A DNA stretch of 38,675 nt. Origin: Gymnopus androsaceus JB14. Its lineage: Eukaryota; Basidiomycota; Agaricomycetes; Agaricales; Omphalotaceae. Made by a program: the position numbers and the translations under genes. The DNA lies in contig ML769876.1 in the NCBI GenBank assembly GCA_009733575.1, positions 1 to 38,675 of the forward strand, written 5' to 3'. Position 1 is the first letter of the stretch. Each line of letters opens with the position of its first letter. A model generated the notes under the pieces. It was not told where the DNA came from. It was given only the letters and a program-made list of their open reading frames with translations, and did not search any database. Below, piece by piece: positions 1 to 9,791 of the stretch.

Positions 1-2717
1 CATCGTTCGGGATCTTCCATGGCCTGTCTGTAAGTTTTCGGGACAGGAGGTATGCCAATTGCGACAAGTGCGGTATTACATTCAGCACCTGCTTCGTTTA
101 GGTCATCTACCAGGGTAGCCAATGCGGCTTTAGGTTTGCGGGAACGAGGCTGATGAGGTGGAACGAGGACCGGTGGACCAGAGTGGTGTCGAGGAGAACG
201 GCGTGCTTCAATGAGAGGGGGAGGCATTAGAGGAGGAGGTTCGTCCAGAGTCGTTTGATCAAGAGCCTGGTCTGATGTCGAGGAACCGGGAATGATTTGA
301 TTGGCATCAGGAAGGGAGATTTGATCAGTGACGGAGATACCGGGGTTTACATTGATGTTGGTTGCAAGTTCTTCTCCTTGACTGTCATCCTCCCCTTCAA
401 CTGACAGCGTACGATTAGGGCGACCCTCCTCGAACACGACATCCCTGCTCTGAATAATGGAACCGGTCGGCAAGTATATTAAGTAGACTCCTCTCGCCAT
501 ATAACCAACCATCTTACCCTCCAACGCCCTTGGATCTGTCTTCTCTGGTTTCCCGTTGACAATCGTTGCCCAAGCCCTCACACCGAACGGGCGAAGATGT
601 GAAATGTCTTGCCGTTTGCCTAAGAAGACCTCAGCAGGGATTTGGTTTCCATTTCGCGTGGATGGGAGCAGGTTTTCGGTGTATACGACATATGCAGCTG
701 CCACGGCCCATAAGTTTTGGGGAAGGCCTGAGTCATGTAGAATGGCTCGAACTTTGGCAAAGGTAATCGCATGCTTTCTCTCCGCCACGCCATTAGCTGC
801 TGAAGAATATGCAGGAGTCCTTTCAAGCGAAATCCCATGGCGCGTAGCCCAAGCATCCCATTCTCCTTCAAATTTGCCTCCACCGTCAATCCTGATGCAA
901 CACAGTTTCTTCCCAGTCTGCCTCTTTGCCCAAACTCGGTAGGCGTCCATGCATGTCAATGCAGAACCCGATTCCTTTCTGGACATGTAGTAGTCCTTTC
1001 CATATGCGGAACAACCATCGACCATAGGGAACGAATACTGGTAGCCTCCCCTGGCCATGGTTCTCATGGGTCCGGTCAAATCCACGTGAACCCTTTCCAG
1101 AACCTCCTTCTCTATATCCACATTCGCATTGAAAGGCCTATGAGTAGCTTTGCCGACAAGGCAGTCTACACACCTTCCGTCAAGGGTAGAACTCGTAATG
1201 GTGAGTCCATCCACCAGCTTCTCTTTCTCCAGAAGTTTGATCCGGTCTGTCCCAGCATGCGCAAATCAACAATGCCAAGTCTGAAGGTCAACTGGCCGAT
1301 GTAGGGATTGAGATCTGGCCACAAGGGCCTGAGGATCGTGTACGTTCAGTCGGTAGAGACCACCAGAACCAACTCCAGTCAAGAAGTGAGTTCCTCAGGG
1401 TGAGTAGAACTTGGCACTTCCGTTGCCGAAGAGGATAGTGTAGCCGAGAGAGTCAAGACAAGATATCGAAACAAGGTCGTAAGCGATATTTGGTGAGTGA
1501 AGAGTGTTTTTGAATATAAGCGTCACTGGTTTACCCCCTTCGAGCAGGACTTTCTTGACCCTTCCTATTCCAATAACGTCAAGCTTTGTTCCCTTTTCCG
1601 AAGATTGTCCCTTTCGACTGCAAGGCTCGTACGTCAGGAAATCAGACCTCTCCTTGAAGAAGTGGTCACTAGCTCTGGAGTCCGCATAGAGTCCCCCTTC
1701 AACTGGTGCTGACAGAGCAGCCATACCGTATATCTGTGGGAAGTCTCCTATCGCGACGTTGGAGGACGGCATGGAAAGAGCTGGATCTTGTTTACCCCTC
1801 CACCAAGAATGATATTGACCCTCACTTCCCCCTCCTTTCCTCCAGCACTTATGCTTCGAGTGCCCCTTCCTACCACAATTGTCGCACGTTTCCTGTTCCC
1901 TGGACTGCTTGGCTGCTACCTGCCTTTCTAAATCTTCAATCTTGGCAAGAACGGTGGCATGCGCCTGGGAGATACAATCACCAGACACGACAGAGTTATC
2001 GTTATCCCTATTCTCGATTCTTGAGAATTGGAACGATATCTGCTGGATCACAGAAGCTGATGTGGGGTAGGATGGAGACATCGTGATATTCTGGATGATT
2101 GTGTCGAACGCGGCACTAGGGAATGCAGCCAGAACAATTTCTCTAAAGGTAGCGTCATCAATCTCGTTACCAGCCTCGATTGACTCTTTGCGTAGATCTC
2201 AGAGACGCTTGAAGAACGCATCAATGGAGTCGGAGGAAGTGAAAATGCAGGAGCGAAGTTTTCGCATGGTGAGTACTTTCTGCATTCCATCCTTTCCTCC
2301 GTAGACTGATTTGAGCGTATCGAACAGCTCTTTGGCGTTCTTCAAGTCCGAGTCGGTGATGAGCGATGGTAGATCGTCCACGTGAGATTTGATGATGCCT
2401 TTGGCACGGTCATTTTGAAAGACCCATTCCTCTTGAGAGGGATTCGTCGAGAAGACCGCCGTAGCAGCAGCAGCAGCAGCCGGAGGTGTGGTGGTCAATG
2501 TAGAGCCATCAGGGGCAGTTACGGTGATAGGAGGAGCGGAGATAGGAAGAGGAGGTTTAGGGATAGTGCCATCGGTATAGCCAACGAGACCTTGAGTCTT
2601 TAGGGAATTTATAATCCTTCGTTTAACAGGCGTCCAGCTTACGCGGACGCCTCCGTCAAACTTCAAGTCTGCGGAAACCTCTGGTATAGGCGGCAGAATT
2701 GCGCCGTTACTAGCCAT
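1..2717 (-). pseudogene. Copia gag-pol polyprotein, broken by three TGA codons
   Basis: One reading frame runs from ATG at 2717 to the left edge, with no frameshift, but with in-frame TGA at 2201-2199, 1397-1395 and 1268-1266. Gag (UBN2-like) covers about 2717-1950. A CCHC zinc knuckle (CDNCGRKGHSKHKC) lies near 1895-1850. The protease site reads DSRAS where DSGAS is expected (near 1680). The integrase has an HHCC-type region (about 1275-1150), HVDLTGP near 1085, RIDGGGKF near 880 where family members usually have E rather than K, and NGVAERKH near 790-750. The open frame continues through LRPFGVRAWA and DVVFEEG. The protein would replicate and integrate the element; in this copy it cannot be made whole. 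All visible lesions fit CpG transitions. Confidence 0.9.
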
Positions 2718-2786
2718 GGTATTTCGGTTTCAAGACGTAAGGATGAGTGGGTTCTGAGTCTAGAGGTAGGTTCAAAATAAGCAACA

Positions 2787-2801
2787 CGGGGGCCTATAAC
2801 C
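2787..2801 (-). other. Primer-binding site, half-tRNA-iMet type
   Basis: The minus strand reads GGTTATAGGCCCCCG immediately after the LTR. It resembles the PBS of Drosophila copia, which pairs with an internal fragment of initiator tRNA-Met cut at the anticodon loop (GGTTATGGGCCC in that element), with one G-to-A difference in the core. Its position, touching the LTR end, supports both calls. Confidence 0.6.
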
Positions 2802-3240
2802 TGTTAATCGTGTAAGTACGTTATACCTCAGTCCGGACACAAGTATGGTGTCAAAAGACTCTATTAAATACCTGTTAATCGTGTAAGTACGTTATACTAT
2901 AATAAAGTACGATTAGCTCGATGAACAGGTGGATAAGTAAAATAAGCTCACCCTCAGTTCAGACACAAGTATGGTGTCAAAAGACTGAGGGCGCTGTAAT
3001 GAAAGGTCCGTGTATAAATACGGTAGTGTCTAACTACCGATCATAGTAAGTCCAAAGTTTGTCCGTTGAAACATGGTAACTAAACGTGTATGGTGGAGTG
3101 AAGTGGAGTCCGAATGTGTATGAAGAAATAAGAATCTTGTAGCTAAAGAAACAAGGAAAAAGGTATATTGTCCGGCAATGTTAATCCCCGGACAAGGCTC
3201 GATCACTTACAAAGTTACACTTTGACCTCCTCGTCCAACA
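2802..3240 (-). repeat. Copia 5' long terminal repeat
   Basis: On the minus strand the LTR starts TGTTGGACGAGG at 3240 and ends CGATTAACA at 2802, giving the usual TG...CA ends and a length of 439 bp. It is followed at once by the primer-binding site. Inside it there is a partial duplication. The segment at 2801-2826 recurs at about 2871-2896, and a CACAAGTATGGTGTCAAAAG segment near 2837-2858 recurs near 2963-2984, giving an A-B-A-x-B layout. The 3' LTR is not in the window, so the ends rest on motif and PBS position only. Confidence 0.75.
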
Positions 3241-5491
3241 AAGGTTACTGTATATGGGGACCCATGGCTGGTGGTATCTTCTGCAGGTGATATTTTATTT
3301 ATTTTGCCTTCAATTGAACAGTCTAATGTGAAAAAAGCTGTCTATACAATACAGGACATGCTCCATGGTTCTAAGCAAATGATGTCCTGGGCCATTAGGG
3401 TACAGCTGGTGATATTTGACTTGCTTTCAGATTTTTTGCCTTTGCTTATCATGCAAAAAAGTACCTCAAGATTTCAGTAAGGCAGAATGCATATTGTTGG
3501 GTTAATTTGACTGATATTATCACAGTATTTTTTTTCAAACAGTTCAGATGTTTATCCTGGCAGATGGAACTGGCCTAAGCTTTGGAAGAATCACAGTTCA
3601 TACAAAAATTTGAAACTCTTTGATAGAAATGGGAACTTTATTGTAGATGTGGAACTGTTAGAATCTCATGGTCTGCTTTTCCATGAATATATGGAGTTTC
3701 AGGTGAGTTTAGTTCAAGTTTAGTTGTTTAATTATGAGGAGAAATTAACTGAAATTTGCTAGATGAATGGGGATGGCAAGAAACAGAATCAAAGAATGAA
3801 AGAGTACCTTGACATAGTCATGGAAGACAAAGGTAAGTGTTGAAAGCCTTTACATAGTGTTAAGTGTGCACATGTTGCAATAGGACAATTTATAGTGGAC
3901 CAACTAGTGAACAAACATTTCAGAGCAGCTAAGGTGAGCTGAAAGGTTAAATGGTTGGGAATATTAATTTGACTGGAATTGTGATCCTTCTCACTGCCAT
4001 TCCCATTCCTCTCTTTTATCAGGTCAGCATTTTCCCATCCTACCCTCAGTCTGCTATGTATACTCACTGCTATTCTTATCCCTCTTTTTCTCCAGGATGT
4101 GAGTCCTCTCCCTTACTCATCCCTAGTCTGCTGTCTATGCTCACTGCTCTTCTGATCCCTCTTTTCTTCAGAATGTGAGTCCTCTCCTTTACTCATCTCT
4201 AGTCTGTTATCCATGCTCACTGCTATTTTGATCCCTCTCTTTCTCCAGAATGTGAGCCCTCTCCCTTGTCCATCCCTAGTCTGCTGTCTAGACTCTACGC
4301 TCACTGCTATTCAATACCCCTCTCTTGATCCAGGATGTGAGTCCTCTCCCATACTCATTCATAGTCTGCTGCCTATACTCACTGCTATTCTCATCCCTCT
4401 CTTTCTCCAGTTTGTGAGTCCTCTCCCTGACTTATCCCTAGTCTGCTGTCTATGCTCACTGTTATTTTTATCCCTCTCTCTCTCCAGGTTGTGGGTCATC
4501 TTCCTCACTCATTCCTGGCCTGCTGTCTATGCTCACTACTATTCTTATATGTCTCTCTTTCTCCAGGATGTGAGTCTTCTCCCTTACTCATTCCTGATCA
4601 GTGATCTGCTGTTTGTGCTCACTTCTATTCTTATCTCTCTCTTTCTCAAGTTTGTCAGTCCTCTCCCTTACTTATCCCTGCTCCACTGTGTATGCTCACT
4701 GCTATTTTTATCTCTCTCTTGCTCTAGTTGGTGAGTCCTCTCCCTTACTCCAGCTGTCTATGCTCACTGCTATTTATGTCCATCTCTTTCTCCAGGATGT
4801 GAGTCCTTTCCCTTACTCCTCCCTAGTCTGCTATCTATGCTCACTACTGTTATTATCCCTCTTTTTCTCAAGTTTGTACGTCCTTGCCTTTACTCATCCC
4901 TAATCTGCTGTCTATGCTCACTACTATTTTTATCCCTCTCTTTCTCAAGTTTGTGAGTCCTCTTCCTTACCCATCCCTAGTCTGCTGTCTATGCTCACTT
5001 CTATTTGTATCCCTCTCTTTCTCAAGTTTGTCAGTCCTCTCCCTTACTCATTCCTAGTCTGCTTTCTATGCTTCTATTCTCATCCCTCTCTTTCTCCAGG
5101 ATGTGAGTCCTCTCCCTTACTCATCTCTAGTCTACTGTCTATGCTCACTGCTACTCTTATCCCCCTCATTCTCCAGGATGTGAGTCTCCCTTTATTCCAT
5201 ACTCAGTTTGCTGTCTACTCACTGCTGTTCCAATTGTCATCCTTATTCCTCCATTGCTAGGGTGAGAGCTTTCCATTACATCCTAGTCTTTTTTTGACCA
5301 ACCACTACTTCTCTCTGAAAGAGAACAAAGACCGCTTTCAAGAACTATCAGATTCGGAGTTCAATGCAGAATTATCTGACATTGAAATGGATAGCTCATC
5401 TGATCATGCATCTTCCAATTATGAGGCAATGGACATTGATTACTCTGAAACCATACAATTACCAGAAGCAATGGATGTAGATTTCCCTTAA
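3241..5491 (+). CDS. Unrecognised spliced gene hosting a tandem intron array; 5' end truncated
   Basis: The open frame begins right at the copia LTR border (3241) with no convincing start codon, so the first exon is probably cut by the insertion. My model is exons 3241-3476, 3543-3702, 3763-3832, 3884-3933, the array region 3934-5260, and a last exon 5261-5491 ending TAA. Donor, acceptor and phase agree at every junction. Phase is 0 on both sides of the array, so removing it whole or unit by unit keeps the frame. Readable parts include SDVYPGRWNWPKLWKN, FDRNGNFIVDVELLESHGLL and an acidic tail rich in D, E and S (ELSDIEMDSSSDH, EAMDIDYSE). I recognise no domain. The first exon may hide a further small intron. 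Gene style and AT content resemble the mobile-element genes at 15-34 kb. Confidence 0.6.
3934..5260 (+). repeat. Tandem array of 17 intron-like units with 3-nt micro-exons
   Basis: Units start at 3934, 4023, 4099, 4175, 4252, 4337, 4414, 4491, 4570, 4654, 4731, 4799, 4876, 4953, 5030, 5103 and 5180. The commonest period is 77 bp (8 of 17); others range from 68 to 89. Each unit starts with a donor (mostly GTGAGT; GTCAGC/GTCAGT, GTGGGT and GTACGT also occur). It contains CTCAC as a branch-point-like motif (absent from the unit at 5030), a pyrimidine tract, and ends in CAG, AAG or TAG. Between the AG of one unit and the GT of the next lie exactly 3 nt in 15 cases and 0 nt once (4022/4023). The 15 triplets are GAT, AAT, AAT, GAT, TTT, GTT, GAT, TTT, TTG, GAT, TTT, TTT, TTT, GAT, GAT; none is a stop. 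The first unit has a non-repeat 5' half, as if it were the parent intron. Whether units splice one by one is unknown. Confidence 0.85.
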
Positions 5492-6249
5492 ACTACACAG
5501 TTTCTTAGTTTCCTTCCACCCTCTTGGCACTGGACTTTTATATCTCCAGCATATCTCTATTGGTTACTGAAACTTTTGATTTAAACCATTCATCTCTTGC
5601 CATATATAGGCTAGAAACCGCTTTAGAGCATTTTAGGGGGATTTTTGAAGGTCCTGATATAGCAAAGTCATTGGGTCCAAGCCATGAAGCCATTTAGCAG
5701 TACTACAGCCATATCATCTCAATAAATATGATGCCAAGGCTAATGGTGTGGTGCATCTGATAGCCCTCAAAAATATGCACAGAATGAACCCCATAACTTG
5801 GGTGCTTGACACCCATTCTGAACCACTACAGCCCAAGCCATGGTCAAAAGCTGAAATTTTCCAGAGCCAAGGCTTTGCAACACTATTCCACCCTGTGCAC
5901 TTTCTCCTGGACTTAGTGATCTGCACCATACCATATACAGTTATGCCTGTACAAAACATGGCATATATGGTTGATGGTGAACCTGGAACCGTACCGTAAA
6001 ATATTTCAAAAACCTCTTACAGTATGGTACAGGTAGTTATACAGTATAATACGGGTATTATGGCTATATGGTAATCAAAAAAATGTATTTAAGCATCTCC
6101 AGTAGCTTTTAAAGCATCCTCAAGGGTCTTGCGTTTAAGTCTTAGCTGATGCTTGTAGAGCATGAGCACACGACTGGTCTCTGGCCTCAATTGGGCGCAA
6201 CAAAGGGATATAGTATCCCTCCCTCCCGAGAAAATTCACTTGACAGCTA
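5492..6249. other. Non-coding AT-rich stretch with repeat fragments
   Basis: No gene could be supported. The part at about 5925-6140 is rich in short palindromic words such as TACAGTATGGTACAGG and GGGTATTATGGCTATATGG. It shares words (CGGGTATTA, GCTATATG, AAAGCATCCTCA or its complement) with 21540-21720, so both may be worn copies of one small repeat. Ends could not be set. Confidence 0.35.
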
Positions 6250-6823
6250 CCATGGAGCCTTGTACAAGAATTAGCTTTGAGAGTTTTGTAAAATACAATC
6301 ACTACTTGCCTGGTATTTCCATGAAGTCCATGCCATTTGATACAACCATGGAGACACTACCTTAGCATGCATACCACCATTGGACAGGATCTGTTTGAGG
6401 TGCAGCACATGGTGCATCAAAGTAACATTCAAGTTCACTGCCTTCAGGCTCCTCATCATCCTGGTCAAAATCTGAGAACTTGATCATTCCTGGTTGGGAT
6501 TCAGAAGCTTTATGAGGGAAGGAGTTTGCTGAGGGCCTGGAGGACTTTGCTGGATAGAACTGCTCAAAGTACTGTACCATTTTGATCGAGAGTTCATCGA
6601 TTCTGAATTTTTTGACCAAAATAAATACAAAATAAATCCAGACAATTGAGAAAAAATTAAAACCACACTCCGATTTTTTTGAGGATGATGGATGACTGAA
6701 CTCTCGATCAAAATGGTACAGTATACAGAAAGGGCAACCTTCTGTTCTTCAAGGTAGGCAAGAAGATCAGGATCATTAGCATAATCTTTCTTAGCTTCTT
6801 GTAGTTGAAACGAGGGTCCAGAA
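6250..6823 (-). pseudogene. hAT-family transposase C-terminal remnant
   Basis: Minus-strand pieces match the conserved C-terminal half of hAT transposases. LDPRFNYKKL lies near 6820-6790. Then, after a frameshift, DYANDPDLLAYLEEQK and ALSVY run up to 6722. After the inserted small element come YFEQFYPAKSS, the acidic linker FSDFDQDDEEPEGSELECYF and DPVQWWYA (6571-6365). The region that should read as the PWL..MA..(Y)L.IP...CERVFS dimerisation motif survives only as SPWLYQMAW and SSDC in shifted frames (about 6360-6270). With at least two frame changes, an insertion and no N-terminal half, it is dead. An upstream acceptor (TATAG) at about 6824 suggests the source had introns. Confidence 0.7.
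6572..6721. mobile_element. 150-bp TIR element (MITE), TA target duplication
   Basis: Perfect 25-bp terminal inverted repeats lie at 6572-6596 (starting CTGTACCATTTTGATC) and 6697-6721. TA flanks both sides (6570-6571 and 6722-6723), as in Tc1/mariner-type insertions. The interior is AT-rich and non-coding. It sits inside the hAT remnant: taking out the element plus one TA rejoins the hAT reading frame as ALSVYFEQF, which shows a clean insertion. A related copy lies at 18296-18625. Confidence 0.85.
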
Positions 6824-7472
6824 CTATATTAGAGGTTAGCTGCGCTCAAAGGAAAAAAAATAGAGAACATTTGAGTAGCCCAGATGTACAATGATGAGTG
6901 ATCACACCTGTCAGGCCTTTCCAGGTGTCAACTGTTTTTTTTCCCAACTTTCCCTTCAATTTGTTTCATTTTTTTTCATTCAATCAAGTTTTGCTGTAAT
7001 AATAGCCGAGCACCCTCCTTTTGGAATGAGGAAACCGAAAACCTGTTAATGTAATGACAAAAATTGCAGCGAAATACAAGCACAACTCTCCATGATCTCT
7101 ACCGCTACCTGCAGAAAATATCGCGGGCCTCTCGTGGTCACAGATCGAAGAGTTTGGACGAAGTGGGTCGGGAAATTGTCCATGATGAAGAGCTCGCAAT
7201 ATAAGAGGGCTTGGCGATTGTATGGAAAAAGTGGAGACGATGCTGAGTGCAGCCTATGTGTACGCCATATCTCATTAGACGATGAGTTACGCTCTTCACT
7301 AGAAAAGTAGTGCAGAATAACACCCAATGCAACAAGAATGGTACCAAAAAAATGCCATTTGGAATTGTACATACTGAATATCATACATATTGAATATTGA
7401 TTGACTTAATTCTTTTTCAAACCTTCACCATAAAGATATTATTTGACCTCGGCCAAGATTCTGCACAACCGT
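6824..7472. other. Intergenic, no supported gene
   Basis: A minus-strand open frame of 112 codons (7384-7046) and a plus frame of 72 codons overlap here, but neither shows family resemblance or splice context, so neither is called. The side next to 7473 should carry the 3' untranslated region of the aldehyde dehydrogenase gene. Confidence 0.4.
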
Positions 7473-9791
7473 TTACATCCTGTGCCCAAGGTTTACTTGA
7501 ACGGACTTGACGGCGGTGTAGCTGTAACGGAAGAGATCAGCGATCAGACCATAGACGAAGGACAGAGTCAACCTACTTTTTCAAAGCATACTCGCCGAGT
7601 TCACGACCGATACCAGACTGTTTGAATCCACCGAAGGGAACATTGGCATGAAGTTGGTTCACGCAGTTGACCTAGCGAAAAAGGAGAGATTAAAATAAAA
7701 TCACGAGCTTGCATCCTTAAAACGCACCCATGCAGTCCCAGCTTTGAGGCGGTGAGCTGCCCCGAGTGCTCTGTTTATATTTTGACTGAACACGGCGGCA
7801 GCCAAACCATACACGGTATCGTTGGCTTGTCTGATAACATCTGTAAAGGTTGAGAAGAAGGTAACTAGAGCAGAAGCACGAGTACTAACCTTCATCATCC
7901 TCGAACTTGATGACAACACCGACCGGGCCAAAGATCTCCTCCTGTACGATCTTCATTTGAGGCTTGGTGTCGGTGAAGATGGTGGGATTGATGAAGTATC
8001 CTTCCTCTCCTTTACGGTCACCACCAAGGTGAACTGCGTGGATGATTAGTTGATTTAGTAGCAGGAGAGAGTAGTAGTAATACCTGTCGCTCCCTCGGAT
8101 TTGCCGGACTCGATGTAATCCATGATACGCTGGACAGCGGAATAATGTAAGCTATCGAGGTTCCATTCGAAAACAAGCATATGTTTACGCACATCATACT
8201 GGATCTTCGACACCTGAGGACCCTGGTAAGAGTCGGTCTCAAAAGGATCGCCAACCTTCAAAGACTTGGTCTTCTCAGTAAACTTGGTGAGGAACTCGTC
8301 ATAGATTCCAGCTTGAACGAAAATACGAGATCCAGCACAGCAAGCTTGTCCGTGGTTCCAGCTGTGAGCAATGTAAGATTAGATGCAGATTGAATGGAGA
8401 GTAGAACGTACTAGATGCCATGGACCGCCCAGTTGACCGCCTGGTCAACATCAGCATCGTCAAAGATAATGTTTGGGCTCTTGCCACCGAGTTCGAGCGT
8501 GACATCTTTCAAGTTGCTTTTCGCTGCAGCCTCCATAATCTTACGCCAAAGTTAGAAGGAGAAGGAGGGCAGATTGCATGAAAAAGTAGTACCTTACGGC
8601 CGACCAAAGTGCTACCAGTGAATGCAACCTTCTCAATCTTCATGTGGCTGGCAATTGCAGCGCCGACGGTGTGGCCGTATCCACTGAGGACATTGACAAC
8701 ACCAGGTGGGAAGCCGGCTTCACTGACGAGCGCGCACAATCGGATAGCAGTCTACGGCGGAATTAGCATCTAGTCGCTTCTCAAAAAGGACAAGCATTAC
8801 CAAAGGAGTGAATTCGGAAGGCTAGGTATATGATTAGTATATGGGTGGAGCCGAGATGAGCGAATGTAGCACCTTCAAGATAACGCAGTTTCCGGTGGCG
8901 AGGGCTATTTGCATCAACATAAGTGGATTGGGGTTTAAAGAGGTATCTGTAGACGTACCAGGACCGAGTTTCCAGGCCATCATGAGCAGAGGGAAGTTCC
9001 ATGGGATGATTTGGCCCTGTAATGGATGCATCGTTGAACATCGATGCGAATAACAAGTATCATTGAAGACATACAACGACACCGATGGGTTCAGTGACGG
9101 GTATATGAAAGCTTCCTCTCGTCCGTCTAAAAGAAGCCGTTAACATTACGGTATTCAGTCAAAAAGGACTCGATGGTGCTAACCTCCTTGAACTTGGCCG
9201 TGAATCTTGTCAGCCCAACCAGCGTAGTACCGAATAGTGTCAATAGCAAAAGTCGTGTCAACGTTCTTAGCCCAACTGAAGGTCTTGCCTGTAGAATTGA
9301 GTGTTACCAATCCGATCGCCACTCAAGTTAAGCTTCGACGTACCATTGTCCAAAGCTTCTAGAGCAGCAAGCTCATCCTGGTTTTCTTCCATGAGCCGTG
9401 CAAGTTTTGCGAGCAATCTGGAGCGATCAGAGCCTCCCATGTTGAGACCCCAAGTGGTCTCGAAAGCTTTGTGCGCTGCTTCTACAGCGAGGTCAACATC
9501 TTTGGGTGTTGCTTCAGCGATTTTCGTGATCGTCTTTCCGGTTGCTATGATGAATTGGGAGAATAAATGACGATGAAAACTAATCCATGATAGATTGAGA
9601 CTGACTAGGATTGATGACACTGAAGAAAATTACTGTCAGAAAAACGATGTGTTGGAGGATCAAAGGAGAACTCACTCGATAGTAGTCTTATCAGAACCTT
9701 CAACAAACTTTCCGTTAATAAAAAGGCCAGTGTTGAACGATGTGCGACCCTTGTAGGCGGGCGTTGAGAATTCGTGAGTAAAGGTGGTCAT
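7473..9791 (-). CDS. NAD(P)+-dependent aldehyde dehydrogenase
   Basis: Sixteen exons join to 1491 nt (496 aa plus stop), a normal ALDH length. Exons: 9791-9676, 9619-9606, 9544-9344, 9288-9184, 9115-9075, 9016-8959, 8904-8873, 8821-8801, 8751-8593, 8539-8412, 8361-8193, 8129-8084, 8033-7890, 7840-7728, 7671-7577, 7521-7473. Key motifs are IIPWNFPL, the Rossmann-fold segment [10 protein letters not shown], the general-base Glu in ELGGKSP, the catalytic Cys in [19 protein letters not shown] near the C-terminus and PFGGFKQSG. ALDHs of this class oxidise aldehydes to acids; no signal or transit peptide is evident at [15 protein letters not shown], so it is probably cytosolic. Two exons are only 14 and 21 nt. 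Most junctions are firm; the exon at 9115-9075 uses an unusual acceptor chosen to hold phase. Confidence 0.93.

Larger units (their letters stand above)
1..3240 (-). mobile_element. Ty1/copia LTR retrotransposon, 5' part, decayed
   Basis: Reading from the minus strand, the order is LTR (3240-2802), primer-binding site, gag, zinc knuckle, protease and integrase. The window ends just where the pre-RT motif (PKTYRQAMEDPE, positions about 10-40) starts, so reverse transcriptase, RNase H and the 3' LTR lie outside. Protease and integrase before RT is the Ty1/copia order (Pseudoviridae); gypsy elements place integrase after RT. The element sits directly against an open reading frame at 3241, so it probably interrupted that gene. 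The expected 5-bp target duplication would begin with 3241-3245 (AAGGT), but its partner is outside the window. Confidence 0.9.

Noticed and set aside
2382..2603. Plus-strand Ser/Arg-rich open frame
   Set aside because: It is the antisense of the gag coding sequence.
3934..5260. CRISPR-like regular repeat array
   Set aside because: Units are repeats with no unique spacers, the gene context is eukaryotic, and each unit is bounded by splice signals.
4213..5260. Long plus-strand open frames through the array (for example 4213-4734, 173 codons)
   Set aside because: They come from a stop-poor pyrimidine repeat whose 77-bp period is not a multiple of three; the composition is Leu/Ser/Phe/Tyr repeats only.
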